Shown: positions 35,010 to 44,249, numbered from the stretch's first letter. The stretch: DNA of 64,000 bases from Pseudomonadota bacterium (GCA_023423065.1 JAFAGC010000010.1:62001-126000); one strand, 5' to 3'. The notes: generated by a model not told the origin, from the letters alone. Numbers and translations: made by a program.

Positions 35010-36116
35010 GTGCCCAAACTACTTCACGGCATCGGCGCGGCCGACATCGACCGCACCATCCACCTGCTGATCCGCAACCTGGTCGAGATCAAGGACACCT
35101 CCGGCGAATTCCTGCTGCGTCTCGACGACGGCCGCGTCATAGACACCAAGGGCTGGAACGACTGGGAGTGGACGCACGGCGTCGGGCTGTACGGCATCTG
35201 GAAGTACTACCAGCAGACGAAAGACCCGCGCTGCAAGCAGATCATGCTCGACTGGTTCCGCGACCGGCTCGCCGCGGGACCTCCGACCAAGAACATCAAT
35301 ACCGTCGCGCCCTTCCTCACGCTCGCCCATCTGTACGAGGAGAAGCCGGACGCCGCCTGGCTGCCCTACCTGGACGAGTGGGCCGACTGGCTCATGGACG
35401 GTCTGCCGCGCACCGAGGAGATGGGCTTCCAGCACATCGTGTTCAACTCAGTGAACGACCAGCAGCTCTGGGACGACACGCTCATGATGAGCGTATTGCC
35501 GCTCGCGAAGATCGGCGCGTTGCTGGACCGCCCTCACTACGTCGAGGAGGCGCGCCGCCAGTTCATGCTGCATATCAAGTACCTGGTCGACCGCAAGACG
35601 GGATTGTGGTTTCACGGCTGGACCTTCGACGGCCGGCACCACTTCGCGAACGCGTTGTGGGCGCGCGGCAATTGCTGGGTCACGATCGCGATCCCCGAGT
35701 TCGTCGAACTACTCGACCTGCCGCCCGGAGACGGCCTGCGCGAATTCCTGCTCGAGACCCACCTGCGGCAGATCCGCACGCTCGTGAAACACCAGGATGC
35801 CGGCGGGCTGTGGCACACGCTCATCGACGATCCGGGGTCTTATCTCGAGGCGTCGGCCACCGCGGGTTTCGCGTACGGAATCCTCAAGTCCGTGCGCAAG
35901 GGATACATCGGCCGGGAATTCGAGGAAGCCGGCATCCGCGCGGTGAAGGCGGTGCTCGCGAACATCGATGCAACGGGCGAACTCAGGAACGTGTCGTTCG
36001 GCACGCCGGTGTTCGGCGATCTCGACGGCTACCGGAAGATTCCATTGACGTCGATGCCGTACGGACAGGCGATGGCGATCCTCGCGCTCGGCGAATTCAA
36101 ACGAGTTTTCGACTGA
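35010..36116 (+). CDS. GH105 unsaturated rhamnogalacturonyl (glucuronyl) hydrolase
   Basis: A 368-aa glycoside hydrolase family 105 protein with the (alpha/alpha)6 barrel pattern. HGVGLYGIWKYY, then LWDDTLMMSVLPLAKIG with the probable catalytic Asp156, and EASATAGFAYGILKSVRKGYI match YteR/YesR. No signal peptide is present, so it is cytoplasmic. It would hydrate and split unsaturated galacturonyl-rhamnose made by polysaccharide lyases. Translation starts at GTG 35010 with GAGG seven bases upstream. Coupling with rhaM and a GPH transporter supports rhamnogalacturonan disaccharide use, although the lyase is not in the window. Confidence 0.88.
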   Translation: MPKLLHGIGAADIDRTIHLLIRNLVEIKDTSGEFLLRLDDGRVIDTKGWNDWEWTHGVGLYGIWKYYQQTKDPRCKQIMLDWFRDRLAAGPPTKNINTVAPFLTLAHLYEEKPDAAWLPYLDEWADWLMDGLPRTEEMGFQHIVFNSVNDQQLWDDTLMMSVLPLAKIGALLDRPHYVEEARRQFMLHIKYLVDRKTGLWFHGWTFDGRHHFANALWARGNCWVTIAIPEFVELLDLPPGDGLREFLLETHLRQIRTLVKHQDAGGLWHTLIDDPGSYLEASATAGFAYGILKSVRKGYIGREFEEAGIRAVKAVLANIDATGELRNVSFGTPVFGDLDGYRKIPLTSMPYGQAMAILALGEFKRVFD

Positions 36117-36147
36117 CCGGAACGACGGGACCAACCAGGGGGCATCG

Positions 36148-37632
36148 ATGGGAGAGCGGCAGGTCAGGACGGGTCATTACATCGCCTACGGGAGCAACGA
36201 CTTCCTCGGCGCCGGCGCGATGTCGATCATCGGCGTCTGGATCCTGTTCTTCTACACCACCTTCTGCGGGCTCACGGCCGCGCAGGCCGGCATCATCTTC
36301 GTCGTCGCGCGGCTGCTCGATGCGTTCTTCTCGCCGGTCATCGGCTACATTTCCGATCACTTCCACCACACGCGCCTGGGCCGGAAGTTCGGACGACGCC
36401 GGTTCTTCATCCTGCTGGCGATTCCGCTGTTGCCGAGCTTCGCGCTCATGTGGGTCGAGGGCCAGACCTTCTGGTACTACCTCATCACCTACTGTTTCTT
36501 CGAGCTCGTCTACGCGATGGAGATCATTCCGTACGAGACGCTCGCGGCCGAAATGTCGCCCAACTACAAGACCAAGGCGAAGTTCGCCGGCGCGCGCATC
36601 ATCTGCGGCCAGATCGCGAACATCGCGGCATTGTGGCTGCCCGGCGTCATCGTCGCGCAGCTCGGCGGCAAGGAATCCGCGCGCACGTTCCTCTATCTCG
36701 GCATCGTGTTCTCGGTGTTCTTCGTGTTCGTCGCGCTGGCCGTCTATCTTTTCACCTGGGAGCGCGCGCGCGAGGAGATCCCCGGCTACGACAAACCACC
36801 TGAGCGATCGCCGTTCAGCAATCTCACGCAGCTCTTCGAGGACCTGGCGGCGACGATGCGCATCCGCGCCTTCCGCCTGCACCTCGGCATGTACCTGGGC
36901 GGTTACATCAGCCAGGACATCCTGAACGGCGTGTTCGCGTATTTCATCGCGTTCGCGCTGGCCGGCAGCGTCGCGATGACCTCCGACATCACGACCGTGA
37001 TGGCGATCGCGCAACTCGTCGCGGTGATCGCGACCATCTGGCTGTTCGTGCGCATCCATCCCGCGCCTTCCTACCGCATGGCCATCGTGCTGTTCGGCGT
37101 CAGCGTCATCGGATTGCTGGCGCTGTACTCGGGCGGTGTCACCGACATCACGTGGTTCATGGTGGTGGTCGCGGTCGCCGGCCTCGGACGCGGCGCGCTC
37201 AACTACATTCCGTGGAGCGTCTACAACTACATGCCGGACGTCGACGAGATCGTCACCGGCCGCCGGCGCGAAGGTGCGTTCGCGGGCGTCATGACCTTCG
37301 TCCGCAAGCTCATGCAGTCCGTGGCGATTTTCGCGGTGAGCCAGATACTCGACGCGGCGGGGCTCATTCCGAAGAGCCTCGCCCAGCCGCAGTCGGTGGT
37401 GGACGCCGTGGTCTACATCATGGGATTCGGCGTGCTAGCCGTGCTCGTGTTCGGTTTCGTGGTCTCGCTGCGCTTCAAGCTCAACAGCGCCACGCACGCC
37501 GTGCTCATGGACGAGATCGAGCGGTTCAAGAAACACCCCGGAACGGAACCGCCCGCCGAGAACCGCGCGATCGTCGAGGACCTCACGGGCTGGAAGTACG
37601 AACAACTCTGGGGACGCGCGAAGCGCCGCTAG
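36148..37632 (+). CDS. GPH-family (glycoside-pentoside-hexuronide) cation symporter
   Basis: A 494-aa major-facilitator protein with about 12 TM segments. VARLLDAFFSPVIGYISD with the following basic loop TRLGRKFGRRRFF is the GPH/MelB signature, and YAMEIIPYETLAAEMSPNYKTKAKF resembles MelB helix 4-5 sequences. It sits 31 bases after the GH105 gene and most likely imports the unsaturated uronyl disaccharide. The C-terminal tail (about 60 residues) is cytoplasmic and hydrophilic. It is convergent with tRNA-His. Confidence 0.88.
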   Translation: MGERQVRTGHYIAYGSNDFLGAGAMSIIGVWILFFYTTFCGLTAAQAGIIFVVARLLDAFFSPVIGYISDHFHHTRLGRKFGRRRFFILLAIPLLPSFALMWVEGQTFWYYLITYCFFELVYAMEIIPYETLAAEMSPNYKTKAKFAGARIICGQIANIAALWLPGVIVAQLGGKESARTFLYLGIVFSVFFVFVALAVYLFTWERAREEIPGYDKPPERSPFSNLTQLFEDLAATMRIRAFRLHLGMYLGGYISQDILNGVFAYFIAFALAGSVAMTSDITTVMAIAQLVAVIATIWLFVRIHPAPSYRMAIVLFGVSVIGLLALYSGGVTDITWFMVVVAVAGLGRGALNYIPWSVYNYMPDVDEIVTGRRREGAFAGVMTFVRKLMQSVAIFAVSQILDAAGLIPKSLAQPQSVVDAVVYIMGFGVLAVLVFGFVVSLRFKLNSATHAVLMDEIERFKKHPGTEPPAENRAIVEDLTGWKYEQLWGRAKRR

Positions 37633-37650
37633 AAAACGAGAAGGAAGAAA

Positions 37651-37727
37651 TGGGGTGGCCGATGGGACTCGAACCCACGACAGCCGAGATCACAACCCGG
37701 GGCTCTACCAGCTGAGCTACGGCCACC
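37651..37727 (-). tRNA. tRNA-His(GTG)
   Basis: A 77-base tRNA on the minus strand including the extra 5' G-1 opposite discriminator C73, acceptor GTGGCCG/CGGCCAC and encoded CCA. The anticodon loop contains GTG. It is the last of three tRNAs read leftward after cysS. Confidence 0.94.
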
Positions 37728-37747
37728 ACAGAAAACATCGCGTCAAT

Positions 37748-37824
37748 TGGCGCGCCCGGCAGGAGTCGAACCTGCGACCACCGGCTTAGAAGGCCGGTGC
37801 TCTATCCAACTGAGCTACGGGCGC
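37748..37824 (-). tRNA. tRNA-Arg(TCT)
   Basis: A 77-base cloverleaf on the minus strand with acceptor GCGCCCG/CGGGCGC, discriminator G and encoded CCA. The anticodon loop CTTCTAA gives TCT. It is 20 bases upstream of tRNA-His. Confidence 0.95.
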
Positions 37825-37870
37825 ACAGCCGGAACGGAGACTACCTGACTTGCGTCCGGCACTCATCGGT

Positions 37871-37947
37871 TGGTCGGGGCAGCAGGATTCGAACCTGCGA
37901 CCCTCTGCTCCCAAAGCAGATGCGCTACCAGACTGCGCCATGCCCCG
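37871..37947 (-). tRNA. tRNA-Pro(TGG)
   Basis: A 77-base cloverleaf on the minus strand with acceptor CGGGGCA/TGCCCCG, discriminator A and encoded CCA. The anticodon loop TTTGGGA gives TGG. It heads the Pro-Arg-His cluster, about 105 bases after the cysS stop. Confidence 0.95.
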
Positions 37948-38052
37948 TCGCCGATGCCGACCGCCCGGGGTTTCCCAGCGGAAGGGCCCGGCGGTCGGGG
38001 GCGCGCATCATACCCGAGCCGGCCGGCTCCGGGTCAATTTAACCGCGCAGGC

Positions 38053-39441
38053 TCAGGCCCGGCGCCACGTGGTCACGCCGCCCGGCTTGTCCTCGAGGAT
38101 CACACCGGCCGCGGCCAATTCGTCGCGAATCCGGTCGGACTCCGCCCAGTTCTTCGCCTTGCGGGCCGCGAGGCGCGCTGCGATGCGTTCGTCGATCTCG
38201 GCGTCGGACAGCCCCCCGGCCGCGCCCGCGCGGAACCACGCCTCGGACGGTGACTGCAGCAGCCCGAGCGCGGCGCCCAGCGCGCGCAGCTCGCTCGCGA
38301 GCGCGGTCGCCTTCGCGGAGTCGCCCGCGGCCCGCGCCGTGTTGATCTCGCGCGCGAGGCCCTGCAGCGCGGCGATCGCCTCCGGCGTGTTGAAGTCGTC
38401 GTCCATCGCGTCGTGGAAAGCCTGCGTCGCCGCGGTGGGCGTATGCCCTTCCACCACCGGCACTTCGCGCAACGCCGTATACAACCGGTTCAGGCCCGCC
38501 TCCGCGAGGTCGAGCTGATCGGGCGAATAGTTCATCGGCCCGCGGTAGTGACTGGACAGCAGGAAGAACCGCAGGACTTCCGGCGCCTTCACCTTCGCGA
38601 GCACTTCGCGCGTCGTGAAGAAATTGCCGAGCGACTTCGACATCTTCTCGTTGTCGATGTTGAGGAAGCCGTTGTGCATCCAGATCTCGGCGAACTTCCC
38701 GCCCGTGGCGCCGCAGGTCTGCGCGATTTCGTTCTCGTGGTGCGGAAACTTGAGGTCGACGCCGCCGCCGTGGATGTCGAAGTGCTCGCCGAGCTCTTTC
38801 GTCGACATCGCGGAGCACTCGATGTGCCAGCCGGGACGCCCATCGCCCCAGGGTGACGGCCACGCCGGCTCGCCGGGCTTCGCGGATTTCCACAACACGA
38901 AGTCGAGCGGATCGCGCTTCGCGCTATCTACTTCCACGCGGGCGCCCGCGCGCAGGTCCTCGAGCCGTTTGCCGGAAAGCTTTCCGTATTCGGCGAACTT
39001 GTGCACGTCGTACATGACATCGCCGTTCGTCGCCTGGTAGGCGTAGCCGTTGTCGATGAGCTGGCCGATCATCTTCAGCATCTCGTCGATGTACTCGGAG
39101 GCCTTCGGCTCTTTCTCGGGCCGCAGGCAGCCGAGCTTGCCGAGGTCCTCGTGCATCGCCTCGGTGTATTTCGTGGCGTGTTCGCGCCAGTCGACGCCGG
39201 CCTCGCGCGCACGGTTGATGATCTTGTCGTCGACGTCGGTGATGTTGCGCACGTAGGTCACGCGGTAACCGCGATGACGCAGGTAGCGGCTCACCATGTC
39301 GAACACGACGAGCATGCGCGCGTTGCCGACGTGGAAATAGTCGTAGACGGTGATGCCGCAGCTGTACATGCGGACGTGGCCGGGTTCGACGGGCTGGAGT
39401 TCCTGTTTCTGGCCCGTCAGCGAATTGTGTATGCGGATCAT
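38053..39441 (-). CDS. cysS: Cysteinyl-tRNA synthetase
   Basis: A 462-aa class I synthetase. The HIGH-type motif is HVGNARMLV and the KMSKS-type motif is KMSKSLGN in NEKMSKSLGNFF. The zinc ligands appear as Cys28 (SCGITVYD), Cys209 and His in WHIECSAMS and HGGGVDLKFPHHENE. It charges tRNA-Cys. The ATG at 39441 overlaps the gltX stop as ATGA, so the two synthetases are translationally coupled. The tRNA-Pro/Arg/His cluster follows downstream on the same strand. Confidence 0.96.
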   Translation of the reverse strand: MIRIHNSLTGQKQELQPVEPGHVRMYSCGITVYDYFHVGNARMLVVFDMVSRYLRHRGYRVTYVRNITDVDDKIINRAREAGVDWREHATKYTEAMHEDLGKLGCLRPEKEPKASEYIDEMLKMIGQLIDNGYAYQATNGDVMYDVHKFAEYGKLSGKRLEDLRAGARVEVDSAKRDPLDFVLWKSAKPGEPAWPSPWGDGRPGWHIECSAMSTKELGEHFDIHGGGVDLKFPHHENEIAQTCGATGGKFAEIWMHNGFLNIDNEKMSKSLGNFFTTREVLAKVKAPEVLRFFLLSSHYRGPMNYSPDQLDLAEAGLNRLYTALREVPVVEGHTPTAATQAFHDAMDDDFNTPEAIAALQGLAREINTARAAGDSAKATALASELRALGAALGLLQSPSEAWFRAGAAGGLSDAEIDERIAARLAARKAKNWAESDRIRDELAAAGVILEDKPGGVTTWRRA

Positions 39442-40856
39442 GCGGCGAAGCGGTTCAGGCGGTCGTGGATGGTCGAGTCGGGCATGGCCTTGAGCAGCGG
39501 CGCGAGCTCGGGGCCCTCCGCCCTGCCCGTGAGCGCGAGGCGCAAGGGCTTCCAGAGCGACTGGCCTTTCGCGCCGGTCGCGGCCTTGACCGCGTTGACG
39601 ATGGCATCGAGATCACCGCCCCTGTTCCGGGCGGCGTCCGCCGCGGCGCGGAAGAAACTCGTGCCGGCCTCGCGCACGCGCGCGAGCGCGGCTTCGTCGA
39701 GCGGCGGCGCGCCACCGAACACGACCTCGCGCCAGTGCGCGACGTCCTTCGGCAGCAACACGTTGGGGCGGATCGCCGCGATGAAGGCGCGGCGGCGCGC
39801 CGGGTCGATGTCGTCCGGCGTTTCGGACGCGAGCCAGCGCTCGCTTTCCTCGAGCGGCAGGTGGTGCGCGACGTCGCGCTGCCAGGCGTTCAGCTGCGAC
39901 TCCTCGAAGCGTGCCGGCGCGCGGCCGAGATGCTTCACGGTGAAATGCCTGGCCATGGCATCGAGCGACAACACGCCGTTCTCGCTGCTCGAGTGCCCGA
40001 GCCGGAACAGGTGGTTGTCGAGCGCCGCCGGTAGATAGCCACGCTCGCGGAAATCGCGCAACGTCGTCGCGCCGTGGCGCTTGGAGAGCGGCGTGCCGTC
40101 GGCGCCGACCAGCAGCGACAGGTGGCCGTAGGTCGGCGCGCGCAATCCCAGCGCCTCGAGAACCAGCAACTGCCGCGGCGTGTTCGTCAGGTGATCCTCG
40201 CCGCGCAAGACGTGGGTGATGCCCATCTCGGCATCGTCGATGGCATTGCTGAAGAAAAACGCCGCGCTGCCGTCGGCGCGCCGCAGGATGAAGTCGCCGA
40301 TGTCGTCGGTGGCGAAGCGCTGCGCGCCGTGGACCATGTCGTCGAACTCGACGTACCGTCCCGTCGGCACGCGAAAGCGCGTCGTCGGCGAGATGCCCTG
40401 CGCGCTCTTGCGCACGCGCGCCTCGGCGGAGAGCTCGCGGCAGGTGCCCGCGTAGCGCGGCGGCCGTCCGGCGGCGAGCTGCGCCTTGCGCGACAGTTCC
40501 AGCTCGAGCGGCGTGCAGTAACACGGATACGTGAGCCCACGCGCATCGAGCGTCGCGGAATGGCGCGCGTAGATCGCGCCGCGGCGCGACTGTCGATATT
40601 CGATGTCGGGAGTTTCCTTGCCGGGACCCGCGTCCCACGTGAGACCCATCCACTCGAGGTCCTGCATCAGCGCGGTGGTGAATTCCTCCTTGCTGCGCTC
40701 GGTGTCGGTGTCCTCGATGCGCAGGACGAATCGCCCGCCGTGATGCCGCGCGAACAACCAGCTGAACAGCGCCGTGCGGGCGTTGCCGAGATGCAGCTCG
40801 CCCGTCGGGCTGGGCGCGAAGCGGGTCGTGATGGTCGAGACTGGGCTGGGAGACAC
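39438..40856 (-). CDS. gltX: Glutamyl-tRNA synthetase
   Basis: A 472-aa class I synthetase with APSPTGELHLGNAR (HIGH region) and LSKRHGA (KMSKS region). CYCTPLELE follows the usual insertion site. The full anticodon-binding C-terminal half is present, so it is GltX rather than the truncated GluQRS. It begins with GTG at 40856, which yields a short extension before the conserved TRFAPSPTG. It is divergent from the cyclophilin gene with 56 bases between them, which must contain both promoters. Confidence 0.94.
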   Translation of the reverse strand: MSPSPVSTITTRFAPSPTGELHLGNARTALFSWLFARHHGGRFVLRIEDTDTERSKEEFTTALMQDLEWMGLTWDAGPGKETPDIEYRQSRRGAIYARHSATLDARGLTYPCYCTPLELELSRKAQLAAGRPPRYAGTCRELSAEARVRKSAQGISPTTRFRVPTGRYVEFDDMVHGAQRFATDDIGDFILRRADGSAAFFFSNAIDDAEMGITHVLRGEDHLTNTPRQLLVLEALGLRAPTYGHLSLLVGADGTPLSKRHGATTLRDFRERGYLPAALDNHLFRLGHSSSENGVLSLDAMARHFTVKHLGRAPARFEESQLNAWQRDVAHHLPLEESERWLASETPDDIDPARRRAFIAAIRPNVLLPKDVAHWREVVFGGAPPLDEAALARVREAGTSFFRAAADAARNRGGDLDAIVNAVKAATGAKGQSLWKPLRLALTGRAEGPELAPLLKAMPDSTIHDRLNRFAA

Positions 40857-40912
40857 CCGCGAATTTTACGGGAATCCGCTCGATGCGGCGCGGCTTCGGT
40901 AGAATCGCGGCC

Positions 40913-41620
40913 ATGAAAATCCGACGACCCCTGATCGGCCTTGCAGCCATTCTGTTGTCCTTCGCCGCCCAGGCGGCGGGTCCCGAGCGCGTGCGTGTGA
41001 CCACGAATTTAGGCTCGTTCGTCATCGAACTGCAGCGCGACCGCGCTCCGCTGACAGTCGAAAATTTCGTCAACTACGTCCGCAGGGGGCATTACACGAA
41101 CACGCTGTTTCACCGCGTGATCTCCGGGTTCCTGATCCAGGGCGGCGGAGTCGGACTCGATTACAAGGCGAAGCCGACCTTGAAGCAGATACCCAACGAG
41201 GCCGGCAACGGGCTCAAGAATCTTCGCGGGACGGTCGGGCTGGCGCGCGCCTCCGGTCCGCACACGGGAGACGCGCAGTTCTTCATCAATGTCGCCGACA
41301 ACGCGGATCTCGATCCACTGCCCACGCGCTGGGGTTATGCGGTGTTCGGCAAGGTCGTCGAAGGCATGGAAGTCGTCGACCGGATCAGCGTGTCGCCGAC
41401 GACCGGAAAAGAACCCTTCAAGCAGGACGTGCCGATCAAGGAAGTCGTGATCGAGAAGATGGAAATCATCGGGGATTCGAGTCCCGCGCCCGCGCCCGCG
41501 GCGCCGGCGGAAACCCCCGCCGCGCAACCGCCCGCCGGCACGCCGCACGAAGATGCCAGCGAATCCGCATCGCCACCGGCCGAGGGCTCGCCGCCTCCGG
41601 GTTCGACATCCCCGAAGTGA
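40913..41620 (+). CDS. Periplasmic cyclophilin-type peptidyl-prolyl isomerase
   Basis: A 235-aa protein with signal peptide MKIRRPLIGLAAILLSFAA and cleavage near AQA. The cyclophilin domain (about residues 25-185) shows FHRVISGFLIQGG, HTGDAQFFINVADN and FGKVVEGMEVVD, carrying the catalytic Arg, Gln-Phe-Phe and hydrophobic pocket. A long Pro/Ala/Ser-rich C-terminal tail (about residues 190-235) is not part of PpiA and looks disordered. Its stop overlaps the lpxH start as GTGA. Confidence 0.9.
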   Translation: MKIRRPLIGLAAILLSFAAQAAGPERVRVTTNLGSFVIELQRDRAPLTVENFVNYVRRGHYTNTLFHRVISGFLIQGGGVGLDYKAKPTLKQIPNEAGNGLKNLRGTVGLARASGPHTGDAQFFINVADNADLDPLPTRWGYAVFGKVVEGMEVVDRISVSPTTGKEPFKQDVPIKEVVIEKMEIIGDSSPAPAPAAPAETPAAQPPAGTPHEDASESASPPAEGSPPPGSTSPK

Positions 41621-42351
41621 GCGCTGCGCGCCACAGTCTGTTCGCTTCCGACCTGCACCTGGACAGCGAAGCTCCCTGGGCGATCGACGCATTCCTGAAG
41701 TTTCTCTCGGGCCCGGCCCGGGACGCCGATTCGCTCTATCTGCTCGGCGACCTGTTCGAAGCCTGGGTCGGCGATGACGACGACGATCCTGCGAACAGTC
41801 GCGCCTGCGACGGGCTCGCGGCGCTGAGCGCCGCCGGCGTGGCGGTCTTCGCGTTGCACGGCAATCGCGATTTCCTGCTCGGGGAAGGGTTCGAGGAGCG
41901 CACCGGCGTCAAACTACTGCCGGACCCGGTGATGGTGGACATGCACGGCGTGCCGACGCTGTTGAGCCACGGCGACGTGTTCTGCACCGAGGACTGGCCG
42001 TACCAGGAGTTGCGCAGCATCGTGCGTCGCGAACGCTGGCAGCGGCGCTTCCTGTCGTTGCCGCTCGAGAACCGCCGGACGCTCGCGAGCGCCGCGCGCG
42101 CGGGCAGCAAGGAGCACACGGAGCGGCAGGTTCCCGTGCTCATGGACGTGAACCCCGATGCCGTGACCCGCGCGATGCGCGCCACCGGCGCGCGCCGGCT
42201 CATTCACGGACATACGCATCGCCCGGCGATCCATCGATTCGACGTGGATGGTAAACCCGCGGAACGCGTCGTACTCGCGCCCTGGTACGAAGCGGCGAGC
42301 TGCGTGGCCATCAGCTCCGAGGGCGTGAGAGAGATCCCACTGCCCCGCTAG
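41617..42351 (+). CDS. lpxH: UDP-2,3-diacylglucosamine diphosphatase
   Basis: A 244-aa metallophosphoesterase of the LpxH type. Metal and substrate motifs appear in order: ASDLHLDSE, GDLFEAWVGDD, HGNRDFLLG, SHGDVFCTED and HGHTHRPAIH. It hydrolyses UDP-2,3-diacylglucosamine to lipid X in lipid A synthesis at the inner membrane. Translation starts at GTG 41617, coupled to the cyclophilin gene. It ends nine bases from the convergent miaE stop. Confidence 0.93.
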   Translation: MSAARHSLFASDLHLDSEAPWAIDAFLKFLSGPARDADSLYLLGDLFEAWVGDDDDDPANSRACDGLAALSAAGVAVFALHGNRDFLLGEGFEERTGVKLLPDPVMVDMHGVPTLLSHGDVFCTEDWPYQELRSIVRRERWQRRFLSLPLENRRTLASAARAGSKEHTERQVPVLMDVNPDAVTRAMRATGARRLIHGHTHRPAIHRFDVDGKPAERVVLAPWYEAASCVAISSEGVREIPLPR

Positions 42352-42360
42352 CCCGGGGAA

Positions 42361-42996
42361 TCAGCCCGGTGGACCGGAGTGGAAGCGCAGCTCCGTATCC
42401 GGAGAGGTGGCGAGCTCGGCTTCGCGCGCCGAGATCAGCGCGAGGCGCGTCTCTATCTCTTCGGCATCGAACTCGCGTTGCGCAAAATCGAGGTACAGCT
42501 CGAAGTGCCGCGCCTCGGATCGTTCCAGCGCCGCATACAGCTCGCGCACCTCGGTGGGCAGGTGTTTCGAGAGCAGCCTGAAGCGCTCGCACGAGCGCGC
42601 CTCGATCAGCGCGTGCACGATCATGAGATCGAGCTTGCGTTTCGGTTCGTGCGTGCGCACCAGCTTGCGCAGCTCGCTCGCATATCGCCCCGGCTTCATG
42701 CGCACGTACTGCACGTCGAGCTTTTTCATGAGCCGCTCGACCTGCTCGAAATGTTTGAGCTCCTCGCGCGCGAGCCGCGAGAGTGCGACGGCGAGCGAGC
42801 GATCCTCGGGATACGCGAAGATCAGCGCCATCGCGGTCGACGCGGCCTTCTTCTCGCAATTCGCATGATCGACCAGCAGCGTGGGCAAGTCCGCAACCGC
42901 CGCATCCACCCATTCGCGCGGCGTCGCCGCGGCGAGGATCGTGCGATCCGTCGCACGCGCGAAGCGCGCCGCCGCGGTGGCTCCGCGTGCGCTCAC
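42361..42996 (-). CDS. miaE: tRNA-(ms2io6A)-hydroxylase
   Basis: A 211-aa non-haem diiron hydroxylase of the MiaE family. DHANCEKKAASTAM and REELKHFEQVERLM supply the first pair of Glu and His ligands, and IEARSCERFRLL with SEARHFELYLDFA the second pair. MiaE hydroxylates the isopentenyl group at A37 of tRNAs reading U-initial codons, using O2. The GTG at 42996 overlaps the stop of the upstream receiver-kinase gene as GTGA, an unusual translational pairing. miaA and miaB are not in the window. Confidence 0.9.
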   Translation of the reverse strand: MSARGATAAARFARATDRTILAAATPREWVDAAVADLPTLLVDHANCEKKAASTAMALIFAYPEDRSLAVALSRLAREELKHFEQVERLMKKLDVQYVRMKPGRYASELRKLVRTHEPKRKLDLMIVHALIEARSCERFRLLSKHLPTEVRELYAALERSEARHFELYLDFAQREFDAEEIETRLALISAREAELATSPDTELRFHSGPPG

Positions 42997-44249
42997 GTCG
43001 CCTCCGGCGTCGTCGACATCCCCGACATCGCGAAATCGATGAGACGCGCGGCCTCGTTGGCATCCGCGGGTCGCGCGGCCGGGTCCTTCGCCATCAGCGT
43101 GTCGATGAGCGGCTGCAGGTGCGCGATGCGTTCGGGCAGCTTGGGAATCGGCGCCTTCGCGTGGTGCACGAGGATCGCCATGTGATTCTCGGCGTCGAAC
43201 GGCTTCTTGCCCGTGAGCATCTCGTACAACATCACGCCGAGCGCGTAGATGTCGCTGCGCGCGTCGATCGGCTTTCCGTGTCCCTGCTCGGGACTCATGT
43301 AGTGAGGCGTGCCGAAGATGAGTCCCTTGTCGGTGACTTCCATCTTGAGCGCCACGTGTTTCGCGAGCCCGAAGTCGATGAGCGCGATGCTGTCGTCGTC
43401 GCGCAGCATCACGTTGCCGGGCTTGAGATCGCGGTGAAAGATTCCGACTTCGTGGATGGCCTGCAGCGCCTGCGCGAGATCGCGCGAGTATTCGAGCGAC
43501 TGGCGCGCGGTGAGCCCTTCGGACATGCGCTTGCGCAGATCGCCCTTCGCGAAGTACTCCATCGCGAGATACAGGTGATCGTCGGTGACACCCAGGTCGT
43601 AGATCCTGACGACGTTCGGATGATGCACTTCGCGCAGGATTTCGAATTCCTGCAGGAAGCGCTCCATCGATTGATCGACGCCCGTCTCCTTGCGGATCGC
43701 AGGCGTCACCTTGAGCACGACGACTCCACCGATGTCCGCACTTTCGGCGAGAAACAGCTCCGACACGGAACCCTTCGCGATGAGCTCGATGCGCCGGTAC
43801 GCCTTCAGCCGCGCACCCGCGAAATCCTGCGCCATCTTCGCGCCCGCGGACATGCGCCAGCGGCTCTGCGCCTTCGCCTGCTCGTCGGCCGCGCGGCGGA
43901 TCGCATCGTTGAGCACGGTGCCCCGGACCTTCTTCCTGCCGATGACCGCGTACGCGCCCGCGGAGCGCGCCTCGACCGCGTCGGGCGATTCGTCGTCGGT
44001 CGCCATGAAAATGACGGGCGCGAAGCCTTCGCGACCGGTCAGGTCCCGGAGCCAGTCGAGTCCCGCACCGCCCTTCCACGCATGATCCAGCAGCACCGCG
44101 CTGTAGCCCTGCGCGAGAAATCCCGGCGTCAGCGGGCCGCGCACGCGCGGGTTGTAGCTGACGATGTCGACGTCCGGCCAGTCGCACGAGATGTGGTGAC
44201 GCAGCAGCGTTCGGTAACGCGGATCGTCATCGATGAGCAGCAGGCGCAT
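42993..44249 (-). CDS. Response-regulator receiver fused to Ser/Thr protein kinase
   Basis: A 418-aa protein with two domains. Residues 1-120 form a CheY-like receiver: the acidic pocket is DDD at 7-9, the phospho-acceptor is Asp55 in VLLDHAW, the switch Thr is T84, and the conserved Lys is K106 or K107. Residues 153-405 form a Hanks-type kinase with ATP Lys180, Glu202, HRDLKPGN (Asp274), DFG (Asp292) and the activation segment IFGTPHYMSPEQ. The glycine loop is atypical (IAKGSVSELFLAE). No TM segment or sensor domain is present, so it is cytoplasmic. A phosphorelay may gate the kinase; the partner histidine kinase is not nearby. Confidence 0.88.
   Translation of the reverse strand: MRLLLIDDDPRYRTLLRHHISCDWPDVDIVSYNPRVRGPLTPGFLAQGYSAVLLDHAWKGGAGLDWLRDLTGREGFAPVIFMATDDESPDAVEARSAGAYAVIGRKKVRGTVLNDAIRRAADEQAKAQSRWRMSAGAKMAQDFAGARLKAYRRIELIAKGSVSELFLAESADIGGVVVLKVTPAIRKETGVDQSMERFLQEFEILREVHHPNVVRIYDLGVTDDHLYLAMEYFAKGDLRKRMSEGLTARQSLEYSRDLAQALQAIHEVGIFHRDLKPGNVMLRDDDSIALIDFGLAKHVALKMEVTDKGLIFGTPHYMSPEQGHGKPIDARSDIYALGVMLYEMLTGKKPFDAENHMAILVHHAKAPIPKLPERIAHLQPLIDTLMAKDPAARPADANEAARLIDFAMSGMSTTPEAT

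Noticed and set aside
42361..44187. 608-codon minus-strand frame that would fuse a second reading of the kinase region to MiaE.
   Set aside because: The kinase lies in another frame with full motifs. MiaE begins at GTG 42996; the upstream part is Arg-rich shadow sequence.
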